The position numbers were made by a program, and so were the translations under genes. A stretch of 64,000 nt of DNA from Nocardioides aquaticus. Its GTDB lineage: Bacteria; Actinomycetota; Actinomycetes; Propionibacteriales; Nocardioidaceae. The DNA lies in assembly GCF_018459925.1 (NCBI RefSeq), contig NZ_CP075371.1, forward strand, positions 3,658,001 to 3,722,000, in the 5' to 3' direction. The notes beneath the pieces are model-generated. The model had not been told where the DNA came from, made no database searches, and saw only the letters and a list, made by a program, of their open reading frames with translations. Positions 7,834-15,636 of the stretch are shown in pieces (within the stretch, counting starts at the first letter, position 1; every line of letters starts with the position of its first letter).

Positions 7834-8139
7834 GTGGACCCCTCGACAGCACTTGCCAACATCGTTTTGCCCGAGCTCGACGGCATCTTCCGGCCTGGGG
7901 AAGTCCACGCCATTGAGATCTGTGTAGCGACGCACGAGGGCGATGAGTTGGATCCCGTTCAAGATGTTCTGGAACTGACGCTGACGGTCGGGCCGGGTTC
8001 AGAGGCGTTCGGGACGGCGGTGTGGCAGTCGGTCGTGATGGCCCGGTGGACCACGACTCAGATGCGTTGGCGCTTGCGCAGCGACCTGGTCGACTTCGCT
8101 GCCGACAGATCGTTTGGGTGGGGCGAGGAGCGAGGCTGA
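7834..8139 (+). CDS. hypothetical protein, paralogue B of an inverted pair
   Basis: 101 aa starting at a GTG (VDPSTALANIVLPELDGIF) in register with paralogue A. An ATG at 7816 would add six residues. It shares IEICVATHEGDELDPVQDVL, LELTLTVGPGSEAFGTAVWQ and the identical end FGWGEERG. Upstream DNA is also partly alike (tcttgtc, then gatcca), so the duplication included flanking sequence. No known family. Two diverged copies kept open suggest selection, as in immunity-gene arrays, but no toxin gene is next to them. Confidence 0.6.
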   Translation: MDPSTALANIVLPELDGIFRPGEVHAIEICVATHEGDELDPVQDVLELTLTVGPGSEAFGTAVWQSVVMARWTTTQMRWRLRSDLVDFAADRSFGWGEERG

Positions 8140-8830
8140 AGCGGGGACGGCATCGAGTGGGTGGTGGTGTTCCCAACCCGCCCGGCTTGGCCGCGCGCAC
8201 CTCACCGTGGTCGGACTCCTCGGGCGATGGGGTGTCCGCACTACCCTCGGGTCGGCGACGCCCAGCGCCTTCGGCCGGCGACCAGTGGCGGCTTGCCCGG
8301 GCCGGTTTGTGGCGCTGATACTTGTCGTGGGCACGGCGGCGTCATGCCTTGAGCCGCCGCGACCAACTCGCGACCCACGGACCGGGTTGGGCTGCCGACG
8401 ATGCCGTGTCACCGCGACGCGGTGCCGTCACTGACCTCGGCGTTCATCGTGGGCGCCGGCGGCAGTGTGTGGTGCGTCCTCAGCTCCGACGGGTTGCGCG
8501 AGGCGGGCTCGGATGCCAATTGGCGCACCTCCGCGGCTCTACCCCGAGGGGCGACTGACCCAGACAAGGCAATCCCGTACTGGCACGCTCCGCAACGGAC
8601 TCCCTCGGATGCTTGTAGGTCAGCGCCCGGCAAGACAGGACTCGCCCGAGCACCAGTTGAGGGTCGCCTTGCTATGGGAAGAGCGCCTTGCGCGTGCTGC
8701 CGCTTCGTCCAGCTCACCGGGCCAGCGGGCGCCTGACCTGCGCCGAATGAACATGCGGGTGGACCCGCGCCGATGGAGGGCCACTGCGTCATCCACGGGG
8801 TGGTCGCTGGCTGACCCATGCCGATGGTGG
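8140..8830. other. gene-poor stretch, nothing recognised
   Basis: Several open frames of 60-130 codons occur on both strands, but their translations are Ala/Arg/Pro-rich, lack recognisable motifs and have no good ribosome site. I take this as decayed or non-coding DNA. Confidence 0.5.
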
Positions 8831-9253
8831 TCAGATGCGCATGACTGACTTGGTGACCTGTCCGATCGCTACGACCACGCCGTCCACGGTCGCCTCCGAC
8901 TGCACAAAGGCGAGGTTGCGGCCACGCCGGACCACACGCCCAGTGACCTGAAGGATCGATCCCCTGGGCACAGCCTTGATCAGCGAGACCGACGCGTCGT
9001 GCGTGACCGCGCCCTCGCCTGAACCGAGCTCGGGCAGCAACGCTAGGTAACCTGCGACGTCGAGGAGTGCGGCGAGGATCCCGCCGTGCAACAGATCCGC
9101 GTTGTTGACCGCGGCGTCGGCGACCTCGATGCGCAGGCCGTGTTCAGGGTGCGCGGTATCGCGCAACCGCATCCCCAAGAACTGGTGGAACGGTACGTCG
9201 AGCACTCCTTGCACCCGGTCGGCGAGCAGGGCATCGGTCACGGCGTCCTTCAT
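8831..9253 (-). CDS. PaaI-like hotdog-fold thioesterase
   Basis: A 140-aa single hotdog-domain protein, probably hydrolysing acyl-CoA thioesters. The hallmark is NNADLLHGGILAALLDVAGY, the helix with its preceding Asn/Asp-His-Gly-Gly turn seen in PaaI/YdiI thioesterases. Strands ASVSLIKAVPRGSILQVTGR and AFVQSEATVDGVVVAIGQV close the fold. The ATG at 9253 (MKDAVTDALLADRV) gives the usual length. No pathway neighbour hints at the substrate. It lies just outside the serine-recombinase element. Confidence 0.8.
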   Translation of the reverse strand: MKDAVTDALLADRVQGVLDVPFHQFLGMRLRDTAHPEHGLRIEVADAAVNNADLLHGGILAALLDVAGYLALLPELGSGEGAVTHDASVSLIKAVPRGSILQVTGRVVRRGRNLAFVQSEATVDGVVVAIGQVTKSVMRI

Positions 9254-9426
9254 GACGGCCAGTTTCCCAGACACCGTTCGTCCTAAGCGGCGGGTCGGGG
9301 GGTCTGCTGCAAGAACTGGGGACAGTGATCGCAACAGAGTTGGCGGCGCCGGTCAGAAAAGCGCGCAATGCTGATCGCTCCGGTCAGGTGCAATGCCCTA
9401 GGTGAGTAAGCGCCGTCATGCGCATG

Positions 9427-9545
9427 ATTGCGGATCTTGACCGCGCTGAACCCGCGCGAGATCCCCTCCAGCACCACGTGCAGGCGGTGCCCGTCGGGCA
9501 GCATGGCGTCGACGAACGGACGACTGATGTCGATCCGGCGACCCC
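9427..9545 (-). pseudogene. cpaF: middle fragment of a CpaF/TadA-type ATPase, left flank of the island
   Basis: On the minus strand the reading GRRIDISRPFVDAMLPDGHR and LHVVLEGISRGFSAVKIRN matches the region just before the Walker A domain of CpaF/TadA secretion ATPases (SGRRxDxSxPxVDAxLPDGxR). It joins directly to the N-terminal fragment at 41286-41717. Deleting the DNA between the C-runs at 9542-9545 and 41286-41289 gives an uninterrupted reading RMLKSSGRRID. After KIRN the homology stops (NHAHDGAYSP), so the ATPase core is missing here too, presumably displaced by another event on the left. Confidence 0.8.
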
Positions 9546-9557
9546 ATTGCTGTCTTA
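9535..9557. other. left attachment site of the serine-recombinase element
   Basis: Chromosomal cpaF sequence runs to the C4 run at 9542-9545, and element sequence (attgctgtcttaag) begins after it. The other boundary, at 41286-41289, is also C4. The restored site would read cgaCCCgag and keep the cpaF frame, so the shared core is two to three C:G pairs, as expected for serine integrases with very short cores. The recombinase gene starts 30 bp inside. Confidence 0.7.
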
Positions 9558-9563
9558 AGTATC

Positions 9564-9569
9564 TATACT
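9564..9569 (+). promoter_or_regulatory. -10 element of a leaderless recombinase transcript
   Basis: TATACT ends six bases before the ATG at 9576, so transcription would start at or next to the start codon and no Shine-Dalgarno is present. It is the right part of an inverted repeat AGTAT-CT-ATACT (9558-9569) that could be an operator. Confidence 0.6.
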
Positions 9570-9575
9570 GGATGC

Positions 9576-10784
9576 ATGACCACAGCCGGTGTATACGTGC
9601 GGATCTCAGACGACCAGGCGGGCGACGCCCTGGGTGTAAAGCGCCAGGAGCAGGACTGCCGCAAGATCGCAGCTCTCCGTGACTGGGAGGTCTCCTCGGT
9701 CTACTCGGACAACGACGTGTCGGCCTACAAGAGGAGCGTGCGACGCCCTGCCTTCGAGCGGCTCCTGCAGGACCTAGAGAAGGGCGTCATCTCCGCTGTC
9801 GTGGTCTACGACCTGGACCGCTTCGCTCGTCAGCCTCGGGATCTGGAGAGGGCCATCGACCTGTTCGAGGGCAGCCACCTCAGGTTCGCCACGGTCCAGG
9901 GCGACATCGACCTCTCCTCCCCCGACGGTCGGACCATGGCCAGGGTGATGGTGGCCTTCGCGAACAAGAGCAGCGATGACACCTCGCGCCGCACGACGCG
10001 CAAGCACCTGGAGTTGGCACAGAAGGGGATGCCGGTCGGACCCCGCGCCTACGGGTGGCGCGCAGGGAAGATCACCATCGACCCCACCGAGGCCGCGATC
10101 ATCCGCGATGGTGCTCGCCAGCTCATGGCTGGCATGTCCCTGGGGGCCGTCACCGACCAGTGGAACGAGAAGGGTTACAAGTCCTCCCTCGGGAACCGCT
10201 GGGTCCGCCAGACCGTTCGCCAGATGTACCTCAACCCCCGCCTGGCGGGCTACCGGGTCTATCGCGGGGAGATGCTCCGAGACGAGGCTGGAGAGCCTGT
10301 GATGGGCATGTGGGAGCCGATCCTGGACAACGACACCTGGACCGCCCTGGTGACTCGCATCGCCCCTCCTGAGACACGTCAGGGTTATCGCCCCGGAGGG
10401 CGGAAGTACCTCCTGAGTGGGTTGGTGCGGTGTGGCAACTGCGGCACCTCGATGCGGGGCCTGCGCAAGACCGACACCACCCACTCCTACTTCTGCCCTC
10501 CTGACAACCAGGGTGGATGCGGCAAGTCAGCCATCGCTGGACACCGGCTCGACGCGATGATCGAAACCCTGATCCTGAGCCACTCCGGAGACGAGCAAAC
10601 CAACGTCAGCTCCGACTACGACCCGTCAGAGCTGGAGACGATCAACGCCCGCATCCAGGAGCTGATGGGCGCCTTCCAGGAGGGCTCACTGAGCGGGTCG
10701 GTGGTCTTCCCCACCGTGCAGTCACTGGAGGCTGAGGCACGCAGCCTGAGGGCCCAGCAGGCCGTTGCGGCAGTCCCCGGGTGA
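9576..10784 (+). CDS. int: large serine recombinase (integrase) with frameshifted C-terminus
   Basis: Site-specific integrase of the element, 402 aa as read. The N-terminal resolvase domain has the catalytic Ser in GVYVRISDD and the Arg-rich active-site segment VVVYDLDRFARQPRDLER. Then come the recombinase domain (GPRAYGWRAGKITIDPTEA, YLNPRLAGYRVYRG) and a zinc ribbon (CGNCGTSMRG, then CPPDNQGGCGK). It stops at AVAAVPG in a CCCCGGG run. The expected tail WPDLMTSQKREIVSTYL to AEAVWR follows at once in another frame (10781-10930), so full length would be about 450 aa. Either the gene is damaged or a base was miscalled. It lies against the left att site, pointing inward. Confidence 0.9.
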   Translation: MTTAGVYVRISDDQAGDALGVKRQEQDCRKIAALRDWEVSSVYSDNDVSAYKRSVRRPAFERLLQDLEKGVISAVVVYDLDRFARQPRDLERAIDLFEGSHLRFATVQGDIDLSSPDGRTMARVMVAFANKSSDDTSRRTTRKHLELAQKGMPVGPRAYGWRAGKITIDPTEAAIIRDGARQLMAGMSLGAVTDQWNEKGYKSSLGNRWVRQTVRQMYLNPRLAGYRVYRGEMLRDEAGEPVMGMWEPILDNDTWTALVTRIAPPETRQGYRPGGRKYLLSGLVRCGNCGTSMRGLRKTDTTHSYFCPPDNQGGCGKSAIAGHRLDAMIETLILSHSGDEQTNVSSDYDPSELETINARIQELMGAFQEGSLSGSVVFPTVQSLEAEARSLRAQQAVAAVPG

Positions 10785-10930
10785 CGAGTGCACCGGAGTC
10801 CTGGCCGGACCTGATGACCTCGCAGAAGCGCGAGATCGTCTCCACCTACCTGAGCGCAGTGATGGTCAGGCCGTCGCAGGCAAAGGGTGGCCCGTTCGAT
10901 CCGGAGCGGGCCGAGGCGGTGTGGCGATGA
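10781..10930 (+). pseudogene. out-of-frame C-terminal tail of the serine recombinase
   Basis: Reads ESWPDLMTSQKREIVSTYLS and AVMVRPSQAKGGPFDPERAE, then AVWR and a stop. This is the typical end of actinobacterial large serine recombinases (WxxLsxxqrRxIvxxxxxxVxVxPAxxGgxxFdpxRvxixWR). It begins in the -1 frame where the main gene ends, sharing the bases gGTGA. A GTG there could allow separate translation of a 49-aa peptide, but a single indel in the C4G3 run is the simpler reading. Confidence 0.6.
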
Positions 10931-11024
10931 CTTGGGCGACACGCTCGCGCTGCTGCGGCGTGATCGAGGGAGCCGTGGAGAGCTGCCGCTCCACCCACGC
11001 CTGCTCCGCCTCGGTCAGTGCCAC
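10866..11024 (-). CDS. small helical protein near the integrase (52 aa)
   Basis: GTG-started frame VALTEAEQAWVERQLSTAPS then ITPQQRERVAQVIATPPRP, ending in a TGA that overlaps the recombinase tail on the other strand. The LTxAQxAWVxxQxxxAPxLTPxQRxxLAxLLA pattern is common in tiny proteins beside actinobacterial integrases, some of which may be excisionase-like, but no function is proven. Promoter-type TATGGCGAACAAATGTTC lies upstream. Confidence 0.4.
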   Translation of the reverse strand: MALTEAEQAWVERQLSTAPSITPQQRERVAQVIATPPRPAPDRTGHPLPATA

Positions 11025-11478
11025 AGAACCTGTCTATGGCGAACAAATGTTCACTTCAAGCGACACGTAGAACGTCGAAAGGTTTACCTCCACAGCACAT
11101 CTCGAGGCGAGGACTGACTTGCGCCGGGGGTTAGATTTCGGATGGGTAGTGAAGGCCATTCACCGTAGTGACACCTAGCGCCATGGGACCCAGCACAGGT
11201 AAGCGGCACCTCATCGAGGTGGAGCCGTTGTCCCGCTGGAGTCCTAGGAGCGCCACTCCAGCAGAGCCGGAGAGACAACCGGCCACGTCGAGGAGATCTC
11301 GACGGAGGCAACGGAAAGTGTCCGCGCGTGGTCCGGGGGAGAACCTCGGCTCGGTAACTCGACACCATGTAGGGATCAAGGGTCCGGCCAAGAAGCTTGG
11401 CACCGGCTTGTACCCCGTGTAGGTGTTGAAGGAGGTGCGAGACCTCCCCACTATTCAGGTGGCACCGGCCTCAGGCCC
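11025..11478. other. gene-free, hairpin-rich stretch before IS3 copy 2
   Basis: No convincing protein. At least three perfect short hairpins are packed into 200 nt: GCTGGAGT/ACTCCAGC (11235-11242 with 11255-11262), GCCGG/CCGGC around 11265-11283, and GGAGGT/ACCTCC near 11430-11446. A repeated GGCACCGGC occurs near 11399 and 11461. It may be a structured RNA or the remnant of a retroelement or intron, but I do not recognise a family. Confidence 0.4.
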
Positions 11479-11508
11479 TGAATCGCCCCGGGTTTCGTGG
11501 AGGCTCGG

Positions 11509-12483
11509 TTACGTGGAACCAGCCCCGGTCGGGACGGGTAGCTGAGGGTAGTTCTGCGGCGTGATCTGGGACCAGTGGTTGGTCTCGAACTCGGCCGGCG
11601 GGACGAGTCCGATCTCGCCGTGCAGGCGTCGGTGGTTGAACCAGTCGACGTACTCGGCAACCGCGATCTCGATGTCGCCGACGCTCTTCCAGCCGCCCTT
11701 GGGGCGCATCACGGGGTTGCGGATGCACTCGGCCTTGAACAGCGAGTTCAGCGCCTCGGCCATCGCGTTGTCATACGAATCGCCGCGGCTGCCCACGGAC
11801 GCGACGGCCTCTGCTTCGGCGAGCCGCTCGGTGTAGCGAATCGCTCGATATTGGACCCCGCGATCTGAGTGATGGATCAGCCCGGTGACGTCCTGGCCGG
11901 CGCGCTGGCGGGCCCACAGGCCCATATCGAGGGCATCGAGTGCCAGATCGGTACGCATCGAGGTCGAGACCTGCCAGCCCACGATCATCCTGCTGAAGAC
12001 GTCCAGGACGAACGCGACGTAGGTCCATCCCGCGTGCGTGCGGACGTAGGTCAGGTCGGCCACCCACAGCTGATTCGGTCCGGTCGCTGCGAACTTCCGC
12101 TTCACCAGGTCCTCGGGCCGCTCGGTCTCCGCACCGTCGCCGAGCGTGGTCTTGCGGGTCTTCTCCCGAGGGATCCCGCGCAGGCCCTCGGCGCGCATCA
12201 GCCGCTCCACGGTGCACCGCGCCACCTTCACGCCCTCGCGGTTGAGCTCGGCGTGGATCTTCCTCGCACCGTAGACACCCAGGTTCGACCGGTGCGCGAT
12301 CTTGATGTCGCCGACCAGCTCGGCATCGCGGACCGTGCGCGCCGAGGGCGGCCTGGTCCTGGCCGCGTAGTAGCTGTTTGGGGCGATCTGCACGCCGGCC
12401 TTCTTCAGCACAGCGCAGATCGGCTCGACCCCGACCGCGCGCCCATCGACCACGTCGTGTCGATGGGCCTCGAGGTAGGCCAC
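11509..12483 (-). CDS. IS3-family transposase OrfB, copy 2
   Basis: 324-aa DDE transposase identical to the one at 192-1166, with the same WVADLTYV, HHSDRGVQY and AEALNSLFKAE catalytic segments. It begins at a GTG overlapping the TAG of OrfA by one base. Intact and presumably active together with OrfA. Confidence 0.93.
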   Translation of the reverse strand: MAYLEAHRHDVVDGRAVGVEPICAVLKKAGVQIAPNSYYAARTRPPSARTVRDAELVGDIKIAHRSNLGVYGARKIHAELNREGVKVARCTVERLMRAEGLRGIPREKTRKTTLGDGAETERPEDLVKRKFAATGPNQLWVADLTYVRTHAGWTYVAFVLDVFSRMIVGWQVSTSMRTDLALDALDMGLWARQRAGQDVTGLIHHSDRGVQYRAIRYTERLAEAEAVASVGSRGDSYDNAMAEALNSLFKAECIRNPVMRPKGGWKSVGDIEIAVAEYVDWFNHRRLHGEIGLVPPAEFETNHWSQITPQNYPQLPVPTGAGST

Positions 12484-12803
12484 TACCTGGTGGTGGGGCG
12501 GTCGAGCTCCGCCGCGAAGAAAGCCGAGGCTGTCCTCAGAATGTGGTTGGCCCGGCGGAGCTCGCGGTTCTCTCGCTCCAGCTCGGCCAAGCGCTGAGCA
12601 TCCGTGGTCGTGGTGCCAGGACGAACGCCACCGTCGACCTCGGCCTGCCGGACCCAGTTGCGCAACGTCTCGGGGTGCATCCCGAGCTGCTCGGCAACCC
12701 GAGGGATCGCGCCCTGCCTCGTATCCGGATCCGACCGCAGTTCCACCGCCATCCTGGTGGCCCGCTCACGCAACTCGTCGGGGTACTTCCTGGGTGCTGC
12801 CAT
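12483..12803 (-). CDS. IS3-family transposase OrfA, copy 2
   Basis: 106-aa helix-turn-helix and leucine-zipper subunit, identical to copy 1. The start MAAPRKYPDELRE is preceded by GGAGG. Its TAG stop overlaps the OrfB GTG. Confidence 0.9.
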   Translation of the reverse strand: MAAPRKYPDELRERATRMAVELRSDPDTRQGAIPRVAEQLGMHPETLRNWVRQAEVDGGVRPGTTTTDAQRLAELERENRELRRANHILRTASAFFAAELDRPTTR

Positions 12804-12854
12804 GACTCTCATCCTCCATCGGTTGAGAGCCTCCACCAGACCCGGGGCGATTCA

Positions 12855-13172
12855 CCCTATGGAATGGGTAGGGGCGATGTGTGCCCACGTCTTCAGGTCA
12901 CGACAGTTACGTGACGCTCGCGGTGACAGACCGATCGGAGCAGACTCAGACCTACCACCAGCGCCCAAGTCGTTACCCCGTGGATAGGTCGAGCCGCCGC
13001 ACTGAGGTCGTGGCACTGAGCGGACTCGGACCCGTGAAGCGCCCCATCTGCCACACCATTCTGATTCCTCGCCGACTGCTAGTGAACACTGCTTGGTTGC
13101 CAGCACTTGAGCGCAACCCAGGGCAGGCAACACAACTGTTGAACTCAACCTCAGCGCAACTGCCATGAACCA
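12855..13172. other. gene-poor stretch after IS3 copy 2
   Basis: 318 bases between the IS end and the stop of the gene at 13173. Frames up to about 100 codons exist but have no motif or ribosome site. I see nothing else in it. Confidence 0.45.
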
Positions 13173-14111
13173 TCAATTCGTGATGGCGTCCTTCACGAGG
13201 TAATCAAACTCCTTGCGCCCATGGCGTCCCAGGTCGGTCGACGGGTGGAGGTCGACCTCCTCCGCAATCCGTGGGCGTTCAAAGGAGGCCATTCCGTTGT
13301 GCAAGTCGAATCCCACCCAATCATCGAAGACGATGCGGCGGCCATGCTTGAAGGTCCCGGGGACGAGGTGCAAGGTCAACTCCGTACCGGTGCCCTGCGC
13401 GGTGAACCAGCGGGATATCGTCGCCACCACTTCGTCGAGACTGCCGCCGGGCAGTGTTCGTATGGTGTCGGCGGAGCAAGCCAAGTGGACACTCTTCACT
13501 CGGGTGTTGGCAACCCGAGTCAAGAACCATTGTGGTCCTACTTGGTAAGTCTTGGCTGGTTCTCTTACCAACGCCGCATAAAGGTTCTTCGCCGCGTATC
13601 CGTCGGTGATGCAAACGGTGCTGCTGTGCTTCGCTATCGGGTTGAAGACTTCCCGCCAGATGTCCTCCCGGCGTTCCCCCGCCGCCGCGTGTCGCTCCCA
13701 TCGGTCCGATAAGTCGTTGACAGCGCGTGAATTGAGTGCGTCGCGGAAGGTGGCGAACTCGGGCCCCAAGTCCCCTTCGAGTTCACTGAGGGCATCAGCA
13801 CGGTAGTCGGCTAGGAGGACCAGGTCGACGAGATCGCGCCAGGTCGCCAGGTCGGTCAGGTCGTTGATCTGGTCGAGCGCGGTGACCTGACGGGGGAGGC
13901 ATTGAGCTCGCTGTGACCCCGCCAGGAACATGAGGGCAAGGCGAAGTTCGTGAGGTCCATGGGTGAGACCTTGGATGAAGGCGGCCTGCGCTGCAGGGGA
14001 CTCGTACATCAGCACGCATCGTTCTCGTAGGTAGCGCAAGAACATAGGGCCTGGCGCTCTTCCACCCAGGTCCTGGGACGCTTCGGGATCAATGCCCAGG
14101 CGTAACAGCAT
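13173..14111 (-). CDS. partner protein of the OLD/DUF3696-type ATPase (313 aa)
   Basis: Second gene of a two-gene operon, its ATG lying 7 nt after the ATPase stop. The N-terminal half is helical (MLLRLGIDPEASQDLGGR, DQINDLTDLATWRDLVDLV). The C-terminal half has the strand pattern SSTVCITDGYAAKNLYAAL, VKSVHLACSAD, then ELTLHLVPGTFKHGRRIVFD and DWVGFDLHNGMASF. The last part resembles the PLD-like (MIT_C-type) fold of conflict-system effectors, where a DRY or TDGY strand, an H.R..i..d strand and an l..G strand recur. That assignment is from pattern only. Inferred role: effector or nuclease controlled by the ATPase. Confidence 0.7.
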   Translation of the reverse strand: MLLRLGIDPEASQDLGGRAPGPMFLRYLRERCVLMYESPAAQAAFIQGLTHGPHELRLALMFLAGSQRAQCLPRQVTALDQINDLTDLATWRDLVDLVLLADYRADALSELEGDLGPEFATFRDALNSRAVNDLSDRWERHAAAGERREDIWREVFNPIAKHSSTVCITDGYAAKNLYAALVREPAKTYQVGPQWFLTRVANTRVKSVHLACSADTIRTLPGGSLDEVVATISRWFTAQGTGTELTLHLVPGTFKHGRRIVFDDWVGFDLHNGMASFERPRIAEEVDLHPSTDLGRHGRKEFDYLVKDAITN

Positions 14112-14118
14112 GACCGCC

Positions 14119-15636
14119 TCAAGCCTCGGGGCGCGGGTCGAGGATGGCGACCAGGTCGTCCATACGGTCGTCGAAGAAGCCGCCGGGCCACTCGTAGTCA
14201 AGCTGTCCGTTCGCGCCGATCCTGACCTCCTCGACCTCGGAACTTCGGCCGTGACGCACGACATGGGCTACCGCGACATCGTCGTGGCGAATCCGGCCCT
14301 CGGCGATACGTCGTTGCAGGCGCAGCAAGATTGGCTCGCTGTGGGTCTCGACGACAAGGACGTTGCCATAATCCTCCGTACTGGTGATGAACAGGTCGCC
14401 CAGAACCGACTGCAGGCGCGGATGTAGGTGGGCCTCTGGTTCTTCGATCAGGATGGTCTTCTCACTGCTTCCCAGCAGCTGCACGATGATCGGCAAGATC
14501 TGGCTGACCCCGAACCCGACATCGCGGAGCTGGACTCGTTCGCCGCCCTCGCTCCGATGCCGAAGGACGACCTCGAAGCTGTCGTCGCCGTCATAGTCGC
14601 CGTAGCAATCGACCTCGATCTTGTAGGGGATCTCGAACCGCAGCAGCCACTCGTTGACGTCAGTCACGAGGTCGTCGTCATCGAACAATCGGATCAAGTA
14701 CGGCGCGTTCTCCCGCGCCACCGAGACCAAGATGTCGCGTTGCGGCACAGCCCGCGTCGGACCGATGTGCTCGACCGTGTCGAACATTTCCGCGGCCCCT
14801 GCGAGCACCTGTCGCGCCATGGACAGGGTCTCGTTCTGCGGTCCTGTCAGCCCGCCGCTGCCAGACGCGACGGCGACATTCCCCTCCGCCAGGTCGGGAA
14901 AACCCTCGGGCCCCGACGAGGTGAGCAGCAAGGGGTCGTGAACTGGGAGGGAGGTGGCGTTGGGCTCGTCCGGCGCAAAACGCGCGACCGCCCAATCGCA
15001 CATACCAGGAGACGTAGTTGGATCGATACGCTGCAACCCGACGACAATGCCGGGAGCTTCGCACAAGATTCTCGCGATGTCGTGGTCCGGGTTGAAGACG
15101 TGTTCCGGTGGTCCGGCAGGGACAACGAACGTGACAGACCAGTACCGATCGGAGTCCCGCTCACCCCACTCCGCGGTCAGTCGGATGTCGCGCTCGAGAT
15201 CGTGACGGTGGACGACATGCTCGTACCACCCGAAGGACGGGTCCCCTGCCTCAAAACGAAGGTATCCGTATCCCCACGACCGCTTCATCAAGAGGAGGGC
15301 TTGAAAGATCGAGGACTTGCCTGTCGAGTTCTCGCCGTAGACGAGGGTGATCCCGGCAAGCGGGACCTCAGTCTCCTCGAAAACCTTCCAGTTCCTGACT
15401 GCAACTGTCTGAACGCGGTGAGGGGTCCGCACCCGCGCCTCCATCGGGGTGGACGCGAGTGACCACCGTGGCGGTACCGCTCCGTCGTGCCGGAAGAGCT
15501 CGTTCTGGTACAGGACGTAGTTAACCGCGGTCTTGTCGAGCGCCAGGTCCTCAGCCCGCGCCATGCGCACGAGTTCCCGCGCTGTGAGGCGAGCATCGTT
15601 GCCGAGCAATCTGTGCAACGTGTCTATCAAGCCCAT
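14119..15636 (-). CDS. OLD-like AAA ATPase with C-terminal DUF3696
   Basis: A 505-aa ABC/OLD-type ATPase. Walker A is GENSTGKSS (about residue 100), in the opening VQTVAVRNWKVFEETEVPLA. The signature region reads VQLRDVGFGVSQILPI. Walker B is TILIEEPEAHLHPRLQ, with the switch motif VVETHSEPILL. The end GANGQLDYEWPGGFFDDRMD is the DUF3696 hallmark. No TOPRIM domain is visible, so the nuclease may be the downstream partner. Such ATPases are common in antiphage pairs (for example PARIS, Septu and Menshen-like systems), but the exact type is not clear. The start is likely leaderless: TAGCCT seven bases before the ATG. Confidence 0.85.
   Translation of the reverse strand: MGLIDTLHRLLGNDARLTARELVRMARAEDLALDKTAVNYVLYQNELFRHDGAVPPRWSLASTPMEARVRTPHRVQTVAVRNWKVFEETEVPLAGITLVYGENSTGKSSIFQALLLMKRSWGYGYLRFEAGDPSFGWYEHVVHRHDLERDIRLTAEWGERDSDRYWSVTFVVPAGPPEHVFNPDHDIARILCEAPGIVVGLQRIDPTTSPGMCDWAVARFAPDEPNATSLPVHDPLLLTSSGPEGFPDLAEGNVAVASGSGGLTGPQNETLSMARQVLAGAAEMFDTVEHIGPTRAVPQRDILVSVARENAPYLIRLFDDDDLVTDVNEWLLRFEIPYKIEVDCYGDYDGDDSFEVVLRHRSEGGERVQLRDVGFGVSQILPIIVQLLGSSEKTILIEEPEAHLHPRLQSVLGDLFITSTEDYGNVLVVETHSEPILLRLQRRIAEGRIRHDDVAVAHVVRHGRSSEVEEVRIGANGQLDYEWPGGFFDDRMDDLVAILDPRPEA

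Larger units (their letters stand above)
11479..12854 (-). mobile_element. IS3-family insertion sequence, copy 2 (1376 bp)
   Basis: Same length and same encoded proteins as the element at 162-1537, with the same 28-bp imperfect ends. Its own 3-bp target duplication is ccc (11476-11478 and 12855-12857), different from the gcc of copy 1, so it arrived by a separate transposition. It lies inside the serine-recombinase element. Confidence 0.95.

Noticed and set aside
8401..8848. Overlapping open frames of 110-136 codons in the 8.1-8.8 kb gap
   Set aside because: No motif, no ribosome site, and composition as in frame-shadow translations of non-coding GC-rich DNA.
11131..11451. 106-codon minus-strand frame before IS3 copy 2
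   Set aside because: It covers the hairpin-rich block, lacks a ribosome site and has no domain. Structure in the DNA explains the region better than protein coding.
11163..11478. Group II intron 5' end
   Set aside because: Considered because of dense short stems, but no domain V or reverse transcriptase sequence could be found, so there is no positive evidence.
1..12854. Composite transposon formed by the two identical IS3 copies
   Set aside because: Each copy has its own 3-bp target duplication (gcc, ccc). A composite unit would share one duplication at its outer ends only, and outer flanks here do not match.
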